Shown here: one piece after another, positions 1-9,405 of the stretch | Layout of the letters: the number at the start of each line of letters is the position of its first letter | Position numbering within the stretch: the first letter of the stretch is position 1 | NCBI RefSeq assembly: GCF_020510705.1 | Contig: NZ_CP075184.1 | Coordinates: 1,612,001-1,676,000, forward strand | DNA: 64,000 nt | From: Acidovorax radicis | GTDB lineage: Bacteria > Pseudomonadota > Gammaproteobacteria > Burkholderiales > Burkholderiaceae_C | Direction: 5' to 3' | The notes under the pieces: generated by a model | What the model was told of the DNA's origin: nothing | What the model saw: only the letters and a program-made list of their open reading frames with translations | Database searches by the model: none | Translations under genes and position numbers: made by a program

Positions 1-1
1 A

Positions 2-166
2 CCCTTGTCGGACGTGATTGCACGCTTGTGCGAGCCGGTGTTGCGGCCATTTCGCCGGATCATCCCCTTGGTGGGCGGTATTGACCTTTCACCGTTGGCT
101 GCATTGGTTGTGCTGCAGGTGCTGATGATCGTGTTGGGGCACCTGCAGGCCAGCGTGATGCAGTGA
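2..166 (+). CDS. yggT: YggT family membrane protein, C-terminal part
   Basis: Only the last 54 codons are in the window; the reading frame is open to the left edge and stops with TGA at 164-166. The visible protein contains the typical YggT end: a conserved PVLRPFRRIIP segment, then GGIDLSP, then a hydrophobic stretch (LAALVVLQVLMIVLGHL) that would be the last membrane helix. YggT proteins are small inner-membrane proteins of poorly defined role, in some bacteria linked to osmotic tolerance or cell-division/chloroplast-type organisation. It converges on accD, with a dispersed palindromic repeat between the two stop codons. Family assignment is from motif memory; the N-terminal half cannot be checked. 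Confidence 0.75.
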   Translation, partial: PLSDVIARLCEPVLRPFRRIIPLVGGIDLSPLAALVVLQVLMIVLGHLQASVMQ

Positions 167-195
167 TGCGTCAGTGATGTGCGTGCAATCCATAT

Positions 196-251
196 AAAAA
201 TAGCTGCTAGCGCTTTATGTATAAGCGTTGGCAGCTATCAAAATGGTAGTA
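196..251 (+). repeat. Dispersed palindromic repeat, copy 1
   Basis: Between the converging stop codons of yggT and accD. Left arm ATAGCTGCTAGCGCTT, right arm ATAAGCGTTGGCAGCTAT, forming an almost perfect inverted repeat with a short loop. The same arm sequences recur at seven other intergenic places in this window. Confidence 0.8.
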
Positions 252-297
252 ATCGAATGCACCATGTTCCACGGATCGCGGCATATGCCGCGCCGAT

Positions 298-1173
298 TTA
301 TGGCGTCACTGCATCAGCGGGCAAGCGCTGCAGCATGGCCAGGCTGGTGGCCACGGTGTTGCGCAGCTCGCGGCGGTCGCAGATGAAATCGACAGCCCCT
401 TTGGTCTGCAGGAATTCGGCGCGCTGAAAACCTTCGGGCAGGGTCACGCGCACCGTTGATTCGATCACGCGGGGGCCGGCAAAACCAATCAGCGCCTTGG
501 GCTCGGCGATCACGATGTCGCCCACAAACGCAAAGCCGGCACTCACACCTCCCATGGTCGGGTCGGTCAGCACGCTGATATAGGGCAGGCCTTTTTTGGC
601 CAGGCGGGTGAGCGAGGCGTTGGTTTTCGCCATTTGCATGAGCGAGAGAAGGCCCTCCTGCATGCGCGCGCCGCCGGTGGCGGTAAAACAGATGAACGGC
701 ACCTTTTGTTCGATGGCGGTTTCCACACCGCGCACGAAGCGCTCTCCCACCACAGAGCCCATGGAGCCGCCCATGAAGTCGAATTCAAAGCAGGCCACCA
801 CCACGTTCACGCTTTTGACGGCGCCGCCCATGACGATGAGCGCATCGGTCTCGCCCGTGTTCTCCAGGGCTTCTTTCAGGCGCTCGGGGTACTTTCGGCT
901 GTCCTTGAATTTGAGGGCATCGACAGGCAAAACTTCTTGCCCGATTTCATAGCGCCCTTCGGCATCCAGAAAGGTATTGAGGCGCGCACGCGCACCGATG
1001 CGGTGGTGGTGGCTGCACTTGGGGCAGACGTTCTGGTTCTGCTCCAGGTCGGCCTTGTAGAGCACCGTTTCGCAGCTCGGGCACTTGACCCACAGCCCCT
1101 CGGGCACCTGGCGGCGCTCGGTGGGATCGGTTTGCTGGATCTTGGAGGGCAATAGTTTTTCGAGCCAGGACAT
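298..1173 (-). CDS. accD: Acetyl-CoA carboxylase carboxyltransferase subunit beta
   Basis: AccD pairs with AccA to move the carboxyl group from biotin on BCCP to acetyl-CoA, making malonyl-CoA, the first committed step of fatty acid synthesis in the cytoplasm. The 291-residue protein has the N-terminal four-cysteine zinc ribbon (C31, C34, C50, C53) and the crotonase-like carboxyltransferase core with GGARMQEG and [11 protein letters not shown] motifs that bind acyl-CoA. Length is normal for the family. It is the last gene in this window of the minus-strand trpF-trpB-trpA-accD run, 108 bp after trpA, an arrangement common in betaproteobacteria. ATG at 1173 follows a GAGGAAAAC ribosome site. 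Confidence 0.97.
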   Translation of the reverse strand: MSWLEKLLPSKIQQTDPTERRQVPEGLWVKCPSCETVLYKADLEQNQNVCPKCSHHHRIGARARLNTFLDAEGRYEIGQEVLPVDALKFKDSRKYPERLKEALENTGETDALIVMGGAVKSVNVVVACFEFDFMGGSMGSVVGERFVRGVETAIEQKVPFICFTATGGARMQEGLLSLMQMAKTNASLTRLAKKGLPYISVLTDPTMGGVSAGFAFVGDIVIAEPKALIGFAGPRVIESTVRVTLPEGFQRAEFLQTKGAVDFICDRRELRNTVATSLAMLQRLPADAVTP

Positions 1174-1249
1174 GGTGTTTTCCTCTTCAGTGGCAAGACC
1201 TGCGGGAGAAGCCGGCAGGCTCTGGTGGGCAGGTCTGGAGTGAAATGAG

Positions 1250-1273
1250 GGCGCGCGCCGCTGGGCGCGCGCC
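1250..1273 (-). other. GC-only hairpin between trpA and accD
   Basis: Two perfect copies of GGCGCGCGCC separated by GCTG lie 8 bp after the trpA stop. On the minus-strand transcript this forms a 10-bp GC stem without a following T tract, so it is a poor intrinsic terminator. It could instead be an mRNA-stabilising or pausing structure between trpA and accD. Confidence 0.55.
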
Positions 1274-1281
1274 GGGCAGCA

Positions 1282-2091
1282 TTATGCGTCGAGTGCCTTG
1301 CGGACCCCGCGAAGGAAGTCCACGGTCAGGGGCACCACCTTGGCGTGCTCCTGGTCTTCGATCAGCTGGATGATGCGGCTGCCGATGACCACCGCATCGG
1401 CTACTTTGCCAATGGCCTGGGCGGTGGCGGCGTCGCGGATGCCAAAGCCCACACCCACGGGAATGTCCACATGTTTGCGGATGCGGGGCAGCATCTGCTC
1501 GACCGCTGCGGTATCCAGCGCGCCAGACCCCGTCACACCCTTGAGCGACACGTAGTACACATAGCCGCTGGCCACACGCGCCACCTGGGCCATGCGTTCG
1601 TCCGTGCTCGTCGGCGCCAGCAGAAAGATGAGGTCCATGCCGTGCTCGCGCAGGCTGGCGGCAAAGGCCTCACATTCCTCGGGCGGGTAGTCCACGATGA
1701 GGACGCCGTCGACGCCCGCAGCGCTGGCATCACGCACAAAGGCGCCGGTGCCGTGCTTCTGGTCGTAGCGTTCCACGGGGTTGGCGTAGCCCATCAGTAC
1801 CACGGGCGTCGTGGTGTTGCGTTTGCGAAATTCGCGCACGTGGTCGAGCACCTGCACCATGCCGATCCCCAGGCCCAGTGCTTTTTCACCGGCCTTCTGG
1901 ATGACGGGGCCGTCGGCCATGGGGTCGGAAAAGGGCACCCCCAGTTCGATCACATCGGCGCCAGCCTCCACCATGCCGTGCATGAGCGCCGGGGTGATGT
2001 CCGCGAACGGAAAGCCTGCGGTGACATAAGGGATCAGGGCTTTGCGGCCCTGCGCCTTCAGTTGTTCAAAAGTGGTCTGGATGCGGCTCAT
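1282..2091 (-). CDS. trpA: Tryptophan synthase alpha chain
   Basis: TrpA cleaves indole-3-glycerol phosphate and passes indole to TrpB through the channel of the alpha2-beta2 complex. The 269-residue TIM barrel contains the two catalytic acids in the segment [15 protein letters not shown] (E49 and D60), and the phosphate-binding GVGFGI motif near residue 215. The start ATG overlaps the trpB stop (ATGA, 2088-2091), so the two subunits are translationally coupled. Length equals the E. coli protein within one residue. No anomalies seen. Confidence 0.97.
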   Translation of the reverse strand: MSRIQTTFEQLKAQGRKALIPYVTAGFPFADITPALMHGMVEAGADVIELGVPFSDPMADGPVIQKAGEKALGLGIGMVQVLDHVREFRKRNTTTPVVLMGYANPVERYDQKHGTGAFVRDASAAGVDGVLIVDYPPEECEAFAASLREHGMDLIFLLAPTSTDERMAQVARVASGYVYYVSLKGVTGSGALDTAAVEQMLPRIRKHVDIPVGVGFGIRDAATAQAIGKVADAVVIGSRIIQLIEDQEHAKVVPLTVDFLRGVRKALDA

Positions 2092-3365
2092 GGTTTGGTG
2101 TCTCCGGCGGCGCCCTTGACGGACAGGCCGCGCATGGAGGGGCGGTCGTAAAAATCCTCACCCGAAAGGTCGGCTACGGTGCCAATGTCCTTGTCGCCGC
2201 GGCCTGAGAGGTTGACCAGAATGGACTGGTCGGGGTGCATGGTCTTGGCCAGCTTCATGGCATAGGCCACCGCGTGGCTTGATTCAAGCGCAGGGATGAT
2301 GCCTTCGGTGCGGCACAGGTAGTGAAAGGCTTCCAGCGCTTCCTTGTCGGTGATGCCCACGTATTCGGCGCGGCCCACCTCTTGCAGCCAGGCGTGTTCT
2401 GGCCCCACCCCGGGGTAATCCAGGCCCGCGCTGATACTGTGGGTTTCGGTGATCTGGCCGTTATCGTCTTGCAGGATGAACGTGCGGTTGCCGTGCAACA
2501 CCCCTGCGCTGCCTTTTTGCAGCGAGGCCGAGTGTTTGCCGGTCTCCAGCCCTTCGCCCGCCGCCTCCACGCCAATGAGGCGTGTTTTCTCATACGGAAT
2601 GTAGGGGTGAAAAATGCCCATGGCATTGCTGCCACCGCCTACGCAGGCGATCACGACATCTGGCTGCTGGCCCAGTACCTTTTGTTCAGCCAGCATGGGG
2701 GGCATCTGCTCCAGGCATTCCTTGCCGATCACGCTCTGAAAGTCGCGCACCATCATCGGGTAAGGGTGCGGGCCGGCCACGGTGCCGATGATGTAGAAGG
2801 TGTTGTCTACATTGGCCACCCAGTCGCGCATGGCTTCGTTGAGCGCATCCTTGAGCGTTTTGCTGCCGGATTCCACAGGTACGACGGAGGCACCGAGCAG
2901 TTTCATGCGGTAGACATTGGGGCTTTGGCGCTTGACGTCTTCGCTGCCCATGTAAACCACGCACTCCAGGCCATAGCGTGCACATATCGTGGCCGTGGCC
3001 ACGCCATGCTGGCCCGCACCGGTTTCGGCAATCACGCGGGGCTTGCCCATGCGCTTGGCGAGCATGGCCTGGCCGATCACGTTGTTGATCTTGTGGGCGC
3101 CAGTGTGGTTGAGGTCTTCGCGTTTGAGATATATCTGCGCGCCACCCATCTCGCGACTGGTGCGCGCGGCGTGATAGACCGGCGATGGCCGGCCCACGAA
3201 GTGCTTGAGTTCGTAATGAAACTCGGCCAGAAACGCGGGGTCATGCTGGTAGCGCGCATAAGCCTCGCGCAGTTCCAAAATGGCATGGGTCAGGGTTTCA
3301 CTGACAAAACTACCGCCATACGGGCCGAAGTGGCCGCTGGCATCAGGTTGCTGATAAGAGCTCAT
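2088..3365 (-). CDS. trpB: Tryptophan synthase beta chain
   Basis: TrpB condenses indole with serine using pyridoxal phosphate to give tryptophan. The PLP lysine is K92 in the motif HTGAHKIN, and the glycine-rich phosphate loop [10 protein letters not shown] is present. I start at ATG 3365 ([11 protein letters not shown]), which gives 425 residues and directly precedes the conserved GPYGGSF(V)SETL segment; the frame is open further upstream, but that part only reads through trpF. The gene overlaps the trpF stop by 23 bp and the trpA start by 4 bp, indicating a tightly coupled trpFBA unit. Confidence 0.96.
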   Translation of the reverse strand: MSSYQQPDASGHFGPYGGSFVSETLTHAILELREAYARYQHDPAFLAEFHYELKHFVGRPSPVYHAARTSREMGGAQIYLKREDLNHTGAHKINNVIGQAMLAKRMGKPRVIAETGAGQHGVATATICARYGLECVVYMGSEDVKRQSPNVYRMKLLGASVVPVESGSKTLKDALNEAMRDWVANVDNTFYIIGTVAGPHPYPMMVRDFQSVIGKECLEQMPPMLAEQKVLGQQPDVVIACVGGGSNAMGIFHPYIPYEKTRLIGVEAAGEGLETGKHSASLQKGSAGVLHGNRTFILQDDNGQITETHSISAGLDYPGVGPEHAWLQEVGRAEYVGITDKEALEAFHYLCRTEGIIPALESSHAVAYAMKLAKTMHPDQSILVNLSGRGDKDIGTVADLSGEDFYDRPSMRGLSVKGAAGDTKP

Positions 3366-4146
3366 GGGGATTCTTTGCAAGTTGTGCATCGGCCGCTCGC
3401 ACTGCGGCGACGAAACGTTGGATTTTGTCGGCGTCCTTGATGCCCCTGAGCGGTTTGCCATCGGGGCCATCGGCTTCGACGCCGGAGCTGACATCAACCG
3501 CCAGCGAGAAGCCTCGCGGGCGGACTTGCAAAATGCCATCGGTCACGTTTGCAGGCGTGAGTCCACCAGACAAAACGAGGTGAGAGCTGACGCTTGGTGG
3601 AAGGAGTGACCAATTGAATGCCTTGCCGCCGCCGCCATAACCGTCGACATGGGCGTCGAGCAGGATGGCCTGGGCGTGAGAGTAATCGTGGGCGTATTTT
3701 ACGAGGTCGAACTGCAATGCACCGTCGCCGAGGGGAATACGCGCTGCCCGCAGGTAGGGGCGGGCGCCAAGGCCCGTGGCCGCAAGGCAGGCCTGCGGTG
3801 TTTCATCACCATGAAATTGGATGGTAGCGCCCGGAATCAAAGCGCTGGCTGTTATCACATTTGTAGCTTGCTCGTTGACGAACAGCAACACGGGCGTCAC
3901 GAAAGGGGGCAGGCGTTTGGCTAACTGTGCGGCCCGCATTGGGGATACGGCGCGGGGGCTTGGTGCAAACAATACAAAGCCGACGGCATCAGCGCCTGCC
4001 GAAACCGCCGCATCCACGTCTTCTTCACGTGTCAGGCCGCAAATCTTGATGCGGGTGCGTGCAGCGTGGTTGCCGGGTTGAGCCTTTGCAGCCTCTGTAG
4101 AGCGCTGCGGGGTCGGAGTAATGGACGGAGCCAGATCCTGTGTCAT
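3343..4146 (-). CDS. trpF: Phosphoribosylanthranilate isomerase
   Basis: TrpF isomerises phosphoribosyl-anthranilate to the deoxyribulose phosphate in tryptophan synthesis. The (beta/alpha)8 core begins at [13 protein letters not shown], with the catalytic cysteine in KICG and the later VSSGVE segment. ATG 4146 is preferred over the upstream TTG (4155) because it forms a classic ATGA overlap with the truA stop. The first 30 or so residues are a variable Thr/Pro/Ala-rich extension before the core. Positions 3810-3865, coding for about residues 94-112, closely resemble the dispersed palindromic repeat of this genome. Confidence 0.93.
   Translation of the reverse strand: MTQDLAPSITPTPQRSTEAAKAQPGNHAARTRIKICGLTREEDVDAAVSAGADAVGFVLFAPSPRAVSPMRAAQLAKRLPPFVTPVLLFVNEQATNVITASALIPGATIQFHGDETPQACLAATGLGARPYLRAARIPLGDGALQFDLVKYAHDYSHAQAILLDAHVDGYGGGGKAFNWSLLPPSVSSHLVLSGGLTPANVTDGILQVRPRGFSLAVDVSSGVEADGPDGKPLRGIKDADKIQRFVAAVRAADAQLAKNPHELLSAT
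3810..3865 (-). repeat. Repeat-like segment inside trpF
   Basis: Read on the coding (minus) strand it contains GATAACAGCCAGCGCTTTGA, a spacer, GGCGCTACCATCCAATTTCA. This follows the order and spacing of the intergenic repeat (left arm GATAGCTGCTAGCGCTT, right arm AAGCGCTAGAGGCC then AATTT) with several substitutions. The reading frame and the expected protein length around the conserved QFHGDE motif are kept. Less certain than the intergenic copies. Confidence 0.45.
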
Positions 4147-4964
4147 GGGAGCCAATCATACGCAGCCGCGCGTTGGGGCAAGCCCCAGGCAGCGTCGTAC
4201 ACGGGCCCCAGAAAATACAGACCATCGGGAGAAAACGTAGGTGCGGCTGCATCGCGCGATCTGGCGGAGAGCACCTGCCCGATCCAGTCGACAGGCTGAT
4301 TGCCCTGGCCAATGGCGATCAGGCAGCCCATGATGTTGCGAATCATGTGGTGCAAAAACGCGTTGGCTTCAAACTCGAACCGCCAGTAGCAAGGTGCCCA
4401 ACCCAGCTCAGGGTGTGGTTCACCGTGCCCTCGGCGGGAAATGGTGATGCGTTGCAGCGTCTTGACTGGCGATTTGGCCTGGCAGGCTGACGCACGAAAT
4501 GATGTGAAGTCGTGCTCGCCCAGCAGTTGGTCTGCAGCGCGTCGCATGGCGTCGTGGTCAAGCGGATGAAACACCCAGCCCACGCGCCCGGCGTCCACGC
4601 TAGGGCGCACTGGCGACTGGAGCAGTACATAGGCATAACGCCGTGCGACCGCACTGGCCCGTGCGTGAAAGCCGTCGGGCACGGGTTGTGCCCACTGCAC
4701 GGCAATGTCCGCCGGCAGAAAGGTGTTGGTGCCGCGAACCCAGGACGACGAGGGGCGCTGGAGTGGTGTGTCGAAGTGCACCACCTGCATCAGCCCATGG
4801 ACACCCGCATCCGTGCGACCTGCACACAAAGTGCTGACGGGGTGGGTTGCAAACCGCCCCAGCGCCAATTCGAGCTTGTCCTGCACCGTGTTGCCGGACA
4901 GCTGGCTTTGCCAGCCGCTGTAAGACTGGCCGTTGTAGCTGACTCCCAGGGCCACCCTCGTCAT
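4143..4964 (-). CDS. truA: tRNA pseudouridine(38-40) synthase TruA
   Basis: TruA isomerises uridines 38-40 in the anticodon arm of tRNAs. The 273-residue protein has the family motif CAGRTDAGVHG with catalytic aspartate D52, the RRYAYV-type segment and the C-terminal FLHHMIRNIMG helix. It lies 55 bp downstream of fimV and overlaps trpF by 4 bp (ATGA), so it probably begins or joins the trpF-trpB-trpA-accD transcript, as in other betaproteobacteria. Confidence 0.97.
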   Translation of the reverse strand: MTRVALGVSYNGQSYSGWQSQLSGNTVQDKLELALGRFATHPVSTLCAGRTDAGVHGLMQVVHFDTPLQRPSSSWVRGTNTFLPADIAVQWAQPVPDGFHARASAVARRYAYVLLQSPVRPSVDAGRVGWVFHPLDHDAMRRAADQLLGEHDFTSFRASACQAKSPVKTLQRITISRRGHGEPHPELGWAPCYWRFEFEANAFLHHMIRNIMGCLIAIGQGNQPVDWIGQVLSARSRDAAAPTFSPDGLYFLGPVYDAAWGLPQRAAAYDWLP

Positions 4965-5019
4965 AGGGTGGCCGGGGAGTGGGCTGCGTGAAGAACCGTG
5001 AAAACGGGTGCCAGTTGCA

Positions 5020-7713
5020 TCAGCCCAATTCGCTCAGCATGCGCTGGGCGCGGGTCTTGAGCGCCCCGGTGGACTCTGCCACCACTTCCTCGATCAATGT
5101 GCGGGCACCGTCGGTGTCGCCAATGGCATTGAACTCTTCAGCGAGCGCCAGTTTGGTGGACAAGGGGTCGTCTTGCGCGGCCGCCGAGCCGTCATCCATG
5201 GACAGGGGGGCCGGAGCAGGGGATTTGCTCGCAGGGGCCGCCATGGGCTTGGATGGCGCGGTCAGGTCCAGCGACAGTTCGCCCAAATCGAACTCCATGG
5301 GGCCCGAATCCTGGGCGTTGCCAGACAAGGGCATGGGGCCGGATGGTGCCATGCTCAGGTCGTCCGCGCTGGGGAACTCCAGATGGGCCGAGGGAGGCGG
5401 TGTAATCACCGGGCTCGGGGTGGCGTCAAGCCCACCCCATGATGCCGATGCGTCGGGAGAAAGATCGGGCAGATCCAGCTCGGGGCGCAGCGTTTGCGGC
5501 TCATCGTCGTGGGTGGGCGTGTTGCGGCTGCTGGTGGCTGCGGCGGCCGCTGCTGCTGCAGCGGCAAAGCCTCCAGCTGCTGCAGGTGGTGCCTCGGTCA
5601 GGGCATCGTCGGGTAAGTCCAGGTCAAGGTCCAGATCGAGATCGGGTGGCTGCGCCAGGGCGGCTGCCGCGTTGCCCGCGCCACTGAATGTGCTGGGGAA
5701 ACCGCCTGGGGGCAGGGATGGAGACTCGTCCTCTGCCATGCCGGGACGACCGCCCGGCTGGTACAGGCGGTTTTCCGGTTCCAGGTCGCGACCTAACTCT
5801 GCAATGCGGGCCCAATCAGAACCCTCGCCCTGCGTCAGTTTGAATACCTCTCCAGCCACGGCCTCGAAGGCTTTGCGGTCCTGGCGCTTGGCATAAATTT
5901 CGCCCAGCTTCACATGGACCGACACACGGCCAGGGTTGTGTCGCACCGCTTCTTTCAGGATTTCTTCGGCCTGCAGGTCGCGGCCATAAGCCAGGTACAC
6001 ATCGGCTTCTGCCACAGGGTCCACATCGCCGCCAGCGTCCAACTGGCTGGGCGAATACGCCATGGACGAGCCGGTGGTCATTTCGCTGTTGGCCGTATCC
6101 ACTCGCTGGCCGCCACTAGCGCCAAAAAAGGAATCAGGCTGGATTCGGCTTTCGAGGAAGGAGCTGTCGACACCGCCGTTGTCGCGGCGGCGCTGCATGA
6201 CGCGGTAGGCACCAAAACCCAGCAGTGCCGCAATCAGGATGCCTCCACCAATGGGCACCAGCGGGTCGTCCATCAGGCCGGCGAGGAAACCGGGCTCTTC
6301 GACGGGCGCAGGTGGCGGCGTAGGGGCAGGTTTGGGCGCTGGAGCAGGGGCTGGAACGGGAGCTGGAGCAGGGGCGGAAGCCTCTGCCGCAGGCGCGGAA
6401 GCCGCATCTGCAGGCACAGTTGCTTGCGAGGTGACGCTGCTTGCCGCCACGGCACTGGATGCGGTCGGCTCGGGGGCCGCTGGTGCGGTGGGCGTGGCTG
6501 GCACAACGGGCGCTTGCACGGCAACACCCGCTGGTGCGCTTGCAGTGCCTGCGGGGGCTGGGCTACCGGCTGCGGCCGAAGCCGCCCCCAGCTTGTTGAG
6601 GTCGTTGATGTTCTTGGAGAGCTCTGCCATCCGGCTGGCCGCATCGCCTGCCTGCTTGTCTTTGGCAACCTGCTCTTCGACGGCCTTTTGGCCCTTCACG
6701 GAACCCTTGGAAAGCGTGAGCTTGTCTGGGGCGGCCGTGGCGGGTTTTTTGTCTTCTACCTGGGTTTGTACTGCGCCGGACGCGGAGCGTTGGGCCGCTG
6801 CCACTTCGGTCGTGGGGGCTGCGCCCGCCAATTTGCGCCGGAAGTCGTTGAAATCACGCGCTTGTGCCGCCAGCATCTGGCGCGCTTGCGGTGCTGGTGT
6901 GGATTGTGCCGCCGCCTGGTCAGGCATTTGCAAAACGGCACCCGCCTTCAGGCGATTGACGTTGCCTTGCACGAAGGCTTCGGGGTTGGCGCGCATCATG
7001 GCTACCAGCATCTGGTCCAGCGATACACCGGCAGGTTTGTAAGCGCTGGCAAGGCGGCCTGCCGTGTCTCCTGCCTGCACCGTGACGCCGTCGGCGGGTG
7101 CAGTGCGAGCGGCTGGGGCACGGGGCGCCGTAGGCGTCGATGCTTCGGCGGCGCGGGGTGCCGTCGGCGTGCGCGTCGCGGGCACCGATGGTGCAGAAGG
7201 CGCAGATACCTGCGGGGATGCGGTGACGCCAGGGGCTGCACGGCGCAGGGCTGGGGGGTCAAACAGCATGGTGTAGCTGCGCACGATATGGCCCGAACCC
7301 CAGTTGGCGTCGAGCACCAGATCGAGAAATGGCTCATTCACCGGGCGATCGCTCGACAGCCGAAGAATTGCGCGGCCATCGGGTCGGCGCTGCAGCTGAA
7401 TCTGCAGATTGTTCATCACCTGGGTGTATTCCATGCCCTGGGCGCGGAAAACATCAGGGGATGCCATGGTGGCTTTCAGCGAATCGGCTTCTGCTGGCGT
7501 GATCTGGGGCAGATCAATCTCTGCCCGCAAAGGCTCGCCCAAAGCCGACTGCACAGTAATACGGCCGAGTGCCAGAGCCGACGCATCGCCGGCATAAAGA
7601 CCAGCGCAAGCGACGGCCGCAGCCGCCAAGACAGAAAATTTCCAACGATGCATGTTTGCCAACAACTGATTAGGATTTATTGCGGCTCGGTCGAGCGGTG
7701 CTTTTTTTCGCAT
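5020..7713 (-). CDS. fimV: FimV-type polar hub / peptidoglycan-binding protein
   Basis: FimV is a large inner-membrane protein that organises cell poles and supports type IV pilus assembly and twitching. The order seen is: signal sequence (about 21-48), the conserved FimV N-terminal domain starting LALGRITVQSALGEPL, a LysM domain near 207-258, long Ala/Pro/Ser-rich linkers, one membrane helix near 482-501 (GGILIAALLGFGAYRV), an acidic cytoplasmic region, TPR-like segments, and the FimV C-terminal domain (last 50 residues, LALAEEFNAIGD). ATG 7713 is chosen to give 897 residues; 7767 and 7653 are alternatives. Low-complexity stretches include a run of alanines near 714-728 and alternating Asp-Leu near 689-702. 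The minor pilins encoded at 51968-60600 are its likely functional partners. Confidence 0.92.
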   Translation of the reverse strand: MRKKAPLDRAAINPNQLLANMHRWKFSVLAAAAVACAGLYAGDASALALGRITVQSALGEPLRAEIDLPQITPAEADSLKATMASPDVFRAQGMEYTQVMNNLQIQLQRRPDGRAILRLSSDRPVNEPFLDLVLDANWGSGHIVRSYTMLFDPPALRRAAPGVTASPQVSAPSAPSVPATRTPTAPRAAEASTPTAPRAPAARTAPADGVTVQAGDTAGRLASAYKPAGVSLDQMLVAMMRANPEAFVQGNVNRLKAGAVLQMPDQAAAQSTPAPQARQMLAAQARDFNDFRRKLAGAAPTTEVAAAQRSASGAVQTQVEDKKPATAAPDKLTLSKGSVKGQKAVEEQVAKDKQAGDAASRMAELSKNINDLNKLGAASAAAGSPAPAGTASAPAGVAVQAPVVPATPTAPAAPEPTASSAVAASSVTSQATVPADAASAPAAEASAPAPAPVPAPAPAPKPAPTPPPAPVEEPGFLAGLMDDPLVPIGGGILIAALLGFGAYRVMQRRRDNGGVDSSFLESRIQPDSFFGASGGQRVDTANSEMTTGSSMAYSPSQLDAGGDVDPVAEADVYLAYGRDLQAEEILKEAVRHNPGRVSVHVKLGEIYAKRQDRKAFEAVAGEVFKLTQGEGSDWARIAELGRDLEPENRLYQPGGRPGMAEDESPSLPPGGFPSTFSGAGNAAAALAQPPDLDLDLDLDLPDDALTEAPPAAAGGFAAAAAAAAAATSSRNTPTHDDEPQTLRPELDLPDLSPDASASWGGLDATPSPVITPPPSAHLEFPSADDLSMAPSGPMPLSGNAQDSGPMEFDLGELSLDLTAPSKPMAAPASKSPAPAPLSMDDGSAAAQDDPLSTKLALAEEFNAIGDTDGARTLIEEVVAESTGALKTRAQRMLSELG

Positions 7714-7893
7714 GGTGTGGTCCCCGCCCCGGCGCGTGAAAATATGTAAAAAGCACCATAGCATCAATGTTTTGCACTGACAAGCTGAGGTGGCTCCGAA
7801 GCTTTAAGCGGGCGGTTTGGGCCCCAAACTAGGGACTACACATGTTGCCAATTGCCAACGTCGCGTAACGGAGTGTGTCTACCGCGCAGGCAT

Positions 7894-7926
7894 AAAAAAG
7901 CGCGCGCAATGGGGTTTGCGCGCGCG
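7894..7926 (-). terminator. Intrinsic terminator after asd
   Basis: On the minus strand a GC stem (GCGCGCGCAA pairing with TTGCGCGCGC, loop of about 6) is followed directly by TTTTTT. It lies 15 bp after the asd stop, separating asd from fimV. Confidence 0.85.
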
Positions 7927-7940
7927 GTGTGCGGGGGAAA

Positions 7941-9101
7941 TCAGGCGCTTAAAAGGATGCGCAGCATACGGCGCAGCGGTTCGGCCGCACCCCACAGCAA
8001 CTGATCACCGACGGTGAAGGCGCCCACATATTCCGGCCCCATGGCCAGCTTGCGGATGCGGCCCACGGGGATGGTCATGGTGCCCGTCACGGCCACTGGC
8101 GTCAGGTCGCGAATCGTCGCTTCGCGGGTGTTGGGCACCACTTTCACCCATTCGTTGTCTGCCGCAATCATGGCTTCGATGTCTGCAGAGGGCACGTTCT
8201 TCTTGAGTTTGAAGGTCAGCGCCTGGCTATGGCAACGCATGGCGCCCACGCGTACGCAAAAGCCGTCGACCGGAATGGCCGCTGAGCCAAAACCTTCGCC
8301 CATGCCCAGGATCTTGTTGGTTTCGGCCATGCCTTTCCACTCTTCCTTGGACATGCCCCAGCCGGGCTCGTCGTGGTTGTGGCCGATCCCCAGGTCTTTG
8401 TCGATCCAGGGGATCAGGCTGCCGCCCAGGGGCACGCCGAAATTGGCGGTTTCGGCGCTGGTCAGGGCGCGCTGCTTGGCGATCACCTTGCGGTCAATCT
8501 CGAGGATGGCGCTCTTGGGGTCGTCCAGCAGTGCCTTCACTTCGGCGTTCAGCGTGCCGTACTGCGTGAGCAACTCGCGCATGTGTTGGGCGCCGCCGCC
8601 CGATGCGGCTTGGTAAGTCTGGGTGCTCATCCACTCGACCAGGCCGGCCTTGTACAGTGCGCCCACGCCCATCAGCATGCAGCTCACGGTGCAATTGCCA
8701 CCCACCCAGTTCTTGCCGCCCTTGGCCAGTGCGTCCTTGATGACGGGCATGTTCACCGGGTCCAGGATGATGACGGCGTCTTTTTCCATGCGCAGGGTGG
8801 AAGCGGCATCAATCCAGTGGCCGTTCCAGCCAGCTGCGCGCAGCTTGGGGAACACTTCGGTGGTGTAGTCGCCGCCCTGGGCGGTGATGATGATGTCGCA
8901 GCGCTTGAGGGCGTCGATGTTGAACGCGTCCTGCAGCGTGGTTTCGTTCTTTGCCTGGGCGGGCGCCTTGCCGCCAGCGTTCGATGTGGAGAAGAACAAA
9001 GGCTCGATCAGGTCGAAATCCTTCTCCTGCGCCATGCGGTCCATCAGGACCGAACCCACCATGCCGCGCCAGCCAACCAACCCTACCAACTTGTTGCTCA
9101 T
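7941..9101 (-). CDS. asd: Aspartate-semialdehyde dehydrogenase
   Basis: Asd reduces aspartyl phosphate to aspartate semialdehyde with NADPH, the branch point for lysine/diaminopimelate, methionine and threonine. The 386-residue protein starts with the [13 protein letters not shown] nucleotide-binding loop and carries the catalytic cysteine C137 in GGNCTVS, followed by [13 protein letters not shown]. It is a few residues longer than the E. coli enzyme at the C terminus. It sits downstream of leuB in the usual leuCDB-asd order and supplies the substrate used by Hom (28076-29410). Confidence 0.97.
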   Translation of the reverse strand: MSNKLVGLVGWRGMVGSVLMDRMAQEKDFDLIEPLFFSTSNAGGKAPAQAKNETTLQDAFNIDALKRCDIIITAQGGDYTTEVFPKLRAAGWNGHWIDAASTLRMEKDAVIILDPVNMPVIKDALAKGGKNWVGGNCTVSCMLMGVGALYKAGLVEWMSTQTYQAASGGGAQHMRELLTQYGTLNAEVKALLDDPKSAILEIDRKVIAKQRALTSAETANFGVPLGGSLIPWIDKDLGIGHNHDEPGWGMSKEEWKGMAETNKILGMGEGFGSAAIPVDGFCVRVGAMRCHSQALTFKLKKNVPSADIEAMIAADNEWVKVVPNTREATIRDLTPVAVTGTMTIPVGRIRKLAMGPEYVGAFTVGDQLLWGAAEPLRRMLRILLSA

Positions 9102-9405
9102 TTCAACGCCCTTTCAAAGTAAAACAGTGCCAGACCAGACTGTTTAGCCCCGGCTCGTCTGGCCAGGGAGGGCGCACGACGAACCGGAGCTGGATCAGCC
9201 CTTAATGGTCGTGGTTTTGGTGGTGCTTGCGCGCGCAGCCACACCGGCCGTGGCGGCGGGTGCGAGGTTCCGGGCGAACGGGCGGGCGGCAAACATGGGT
9301 GGGGATTGTACCGGATGGCTGTAGGGTGCTCATTTCCTGGGGGCTGCGCGCCTCGCGAAAGCAAAAGGGCGGCACATGGCCGCCCTGGTGGGATGCGCGT
9401 ATGGA
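9102..9405. other. Intergenic gap leuB-asd
   Basis: Between the leuB stop and the asd start. It contains the leuB terminator at 9362-9392; in the remaining roughly 260 bp I find no coding frame with a plausible start and ribosome site, and no clear promoter, although asd presumably has one here. Short open frames on both strands have no family-like sequence. Confidence 0.5.
9362..9392 (-). terminator. Intrinsic terminator after leuB
   Basis: Minus-strand stem AGGGCGGC / GCCGCCCT with a 5-nt loop, followed by TTTTGCTTTC. It lies 15-40 bp after the leuB stop. Confidence 0.85.

Noticed and set aside
2322..3440. A 372-codon plus-strand frame opposite trpB
   Set aside because: Antisense shadow; trpB motifs are complete.
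5914..7749. A 611-codon plus-strand frame opposite fimV
   Set aside because: Its composition reflects the low-complexity fimV codons; fimV has clear domains on the minus strand.
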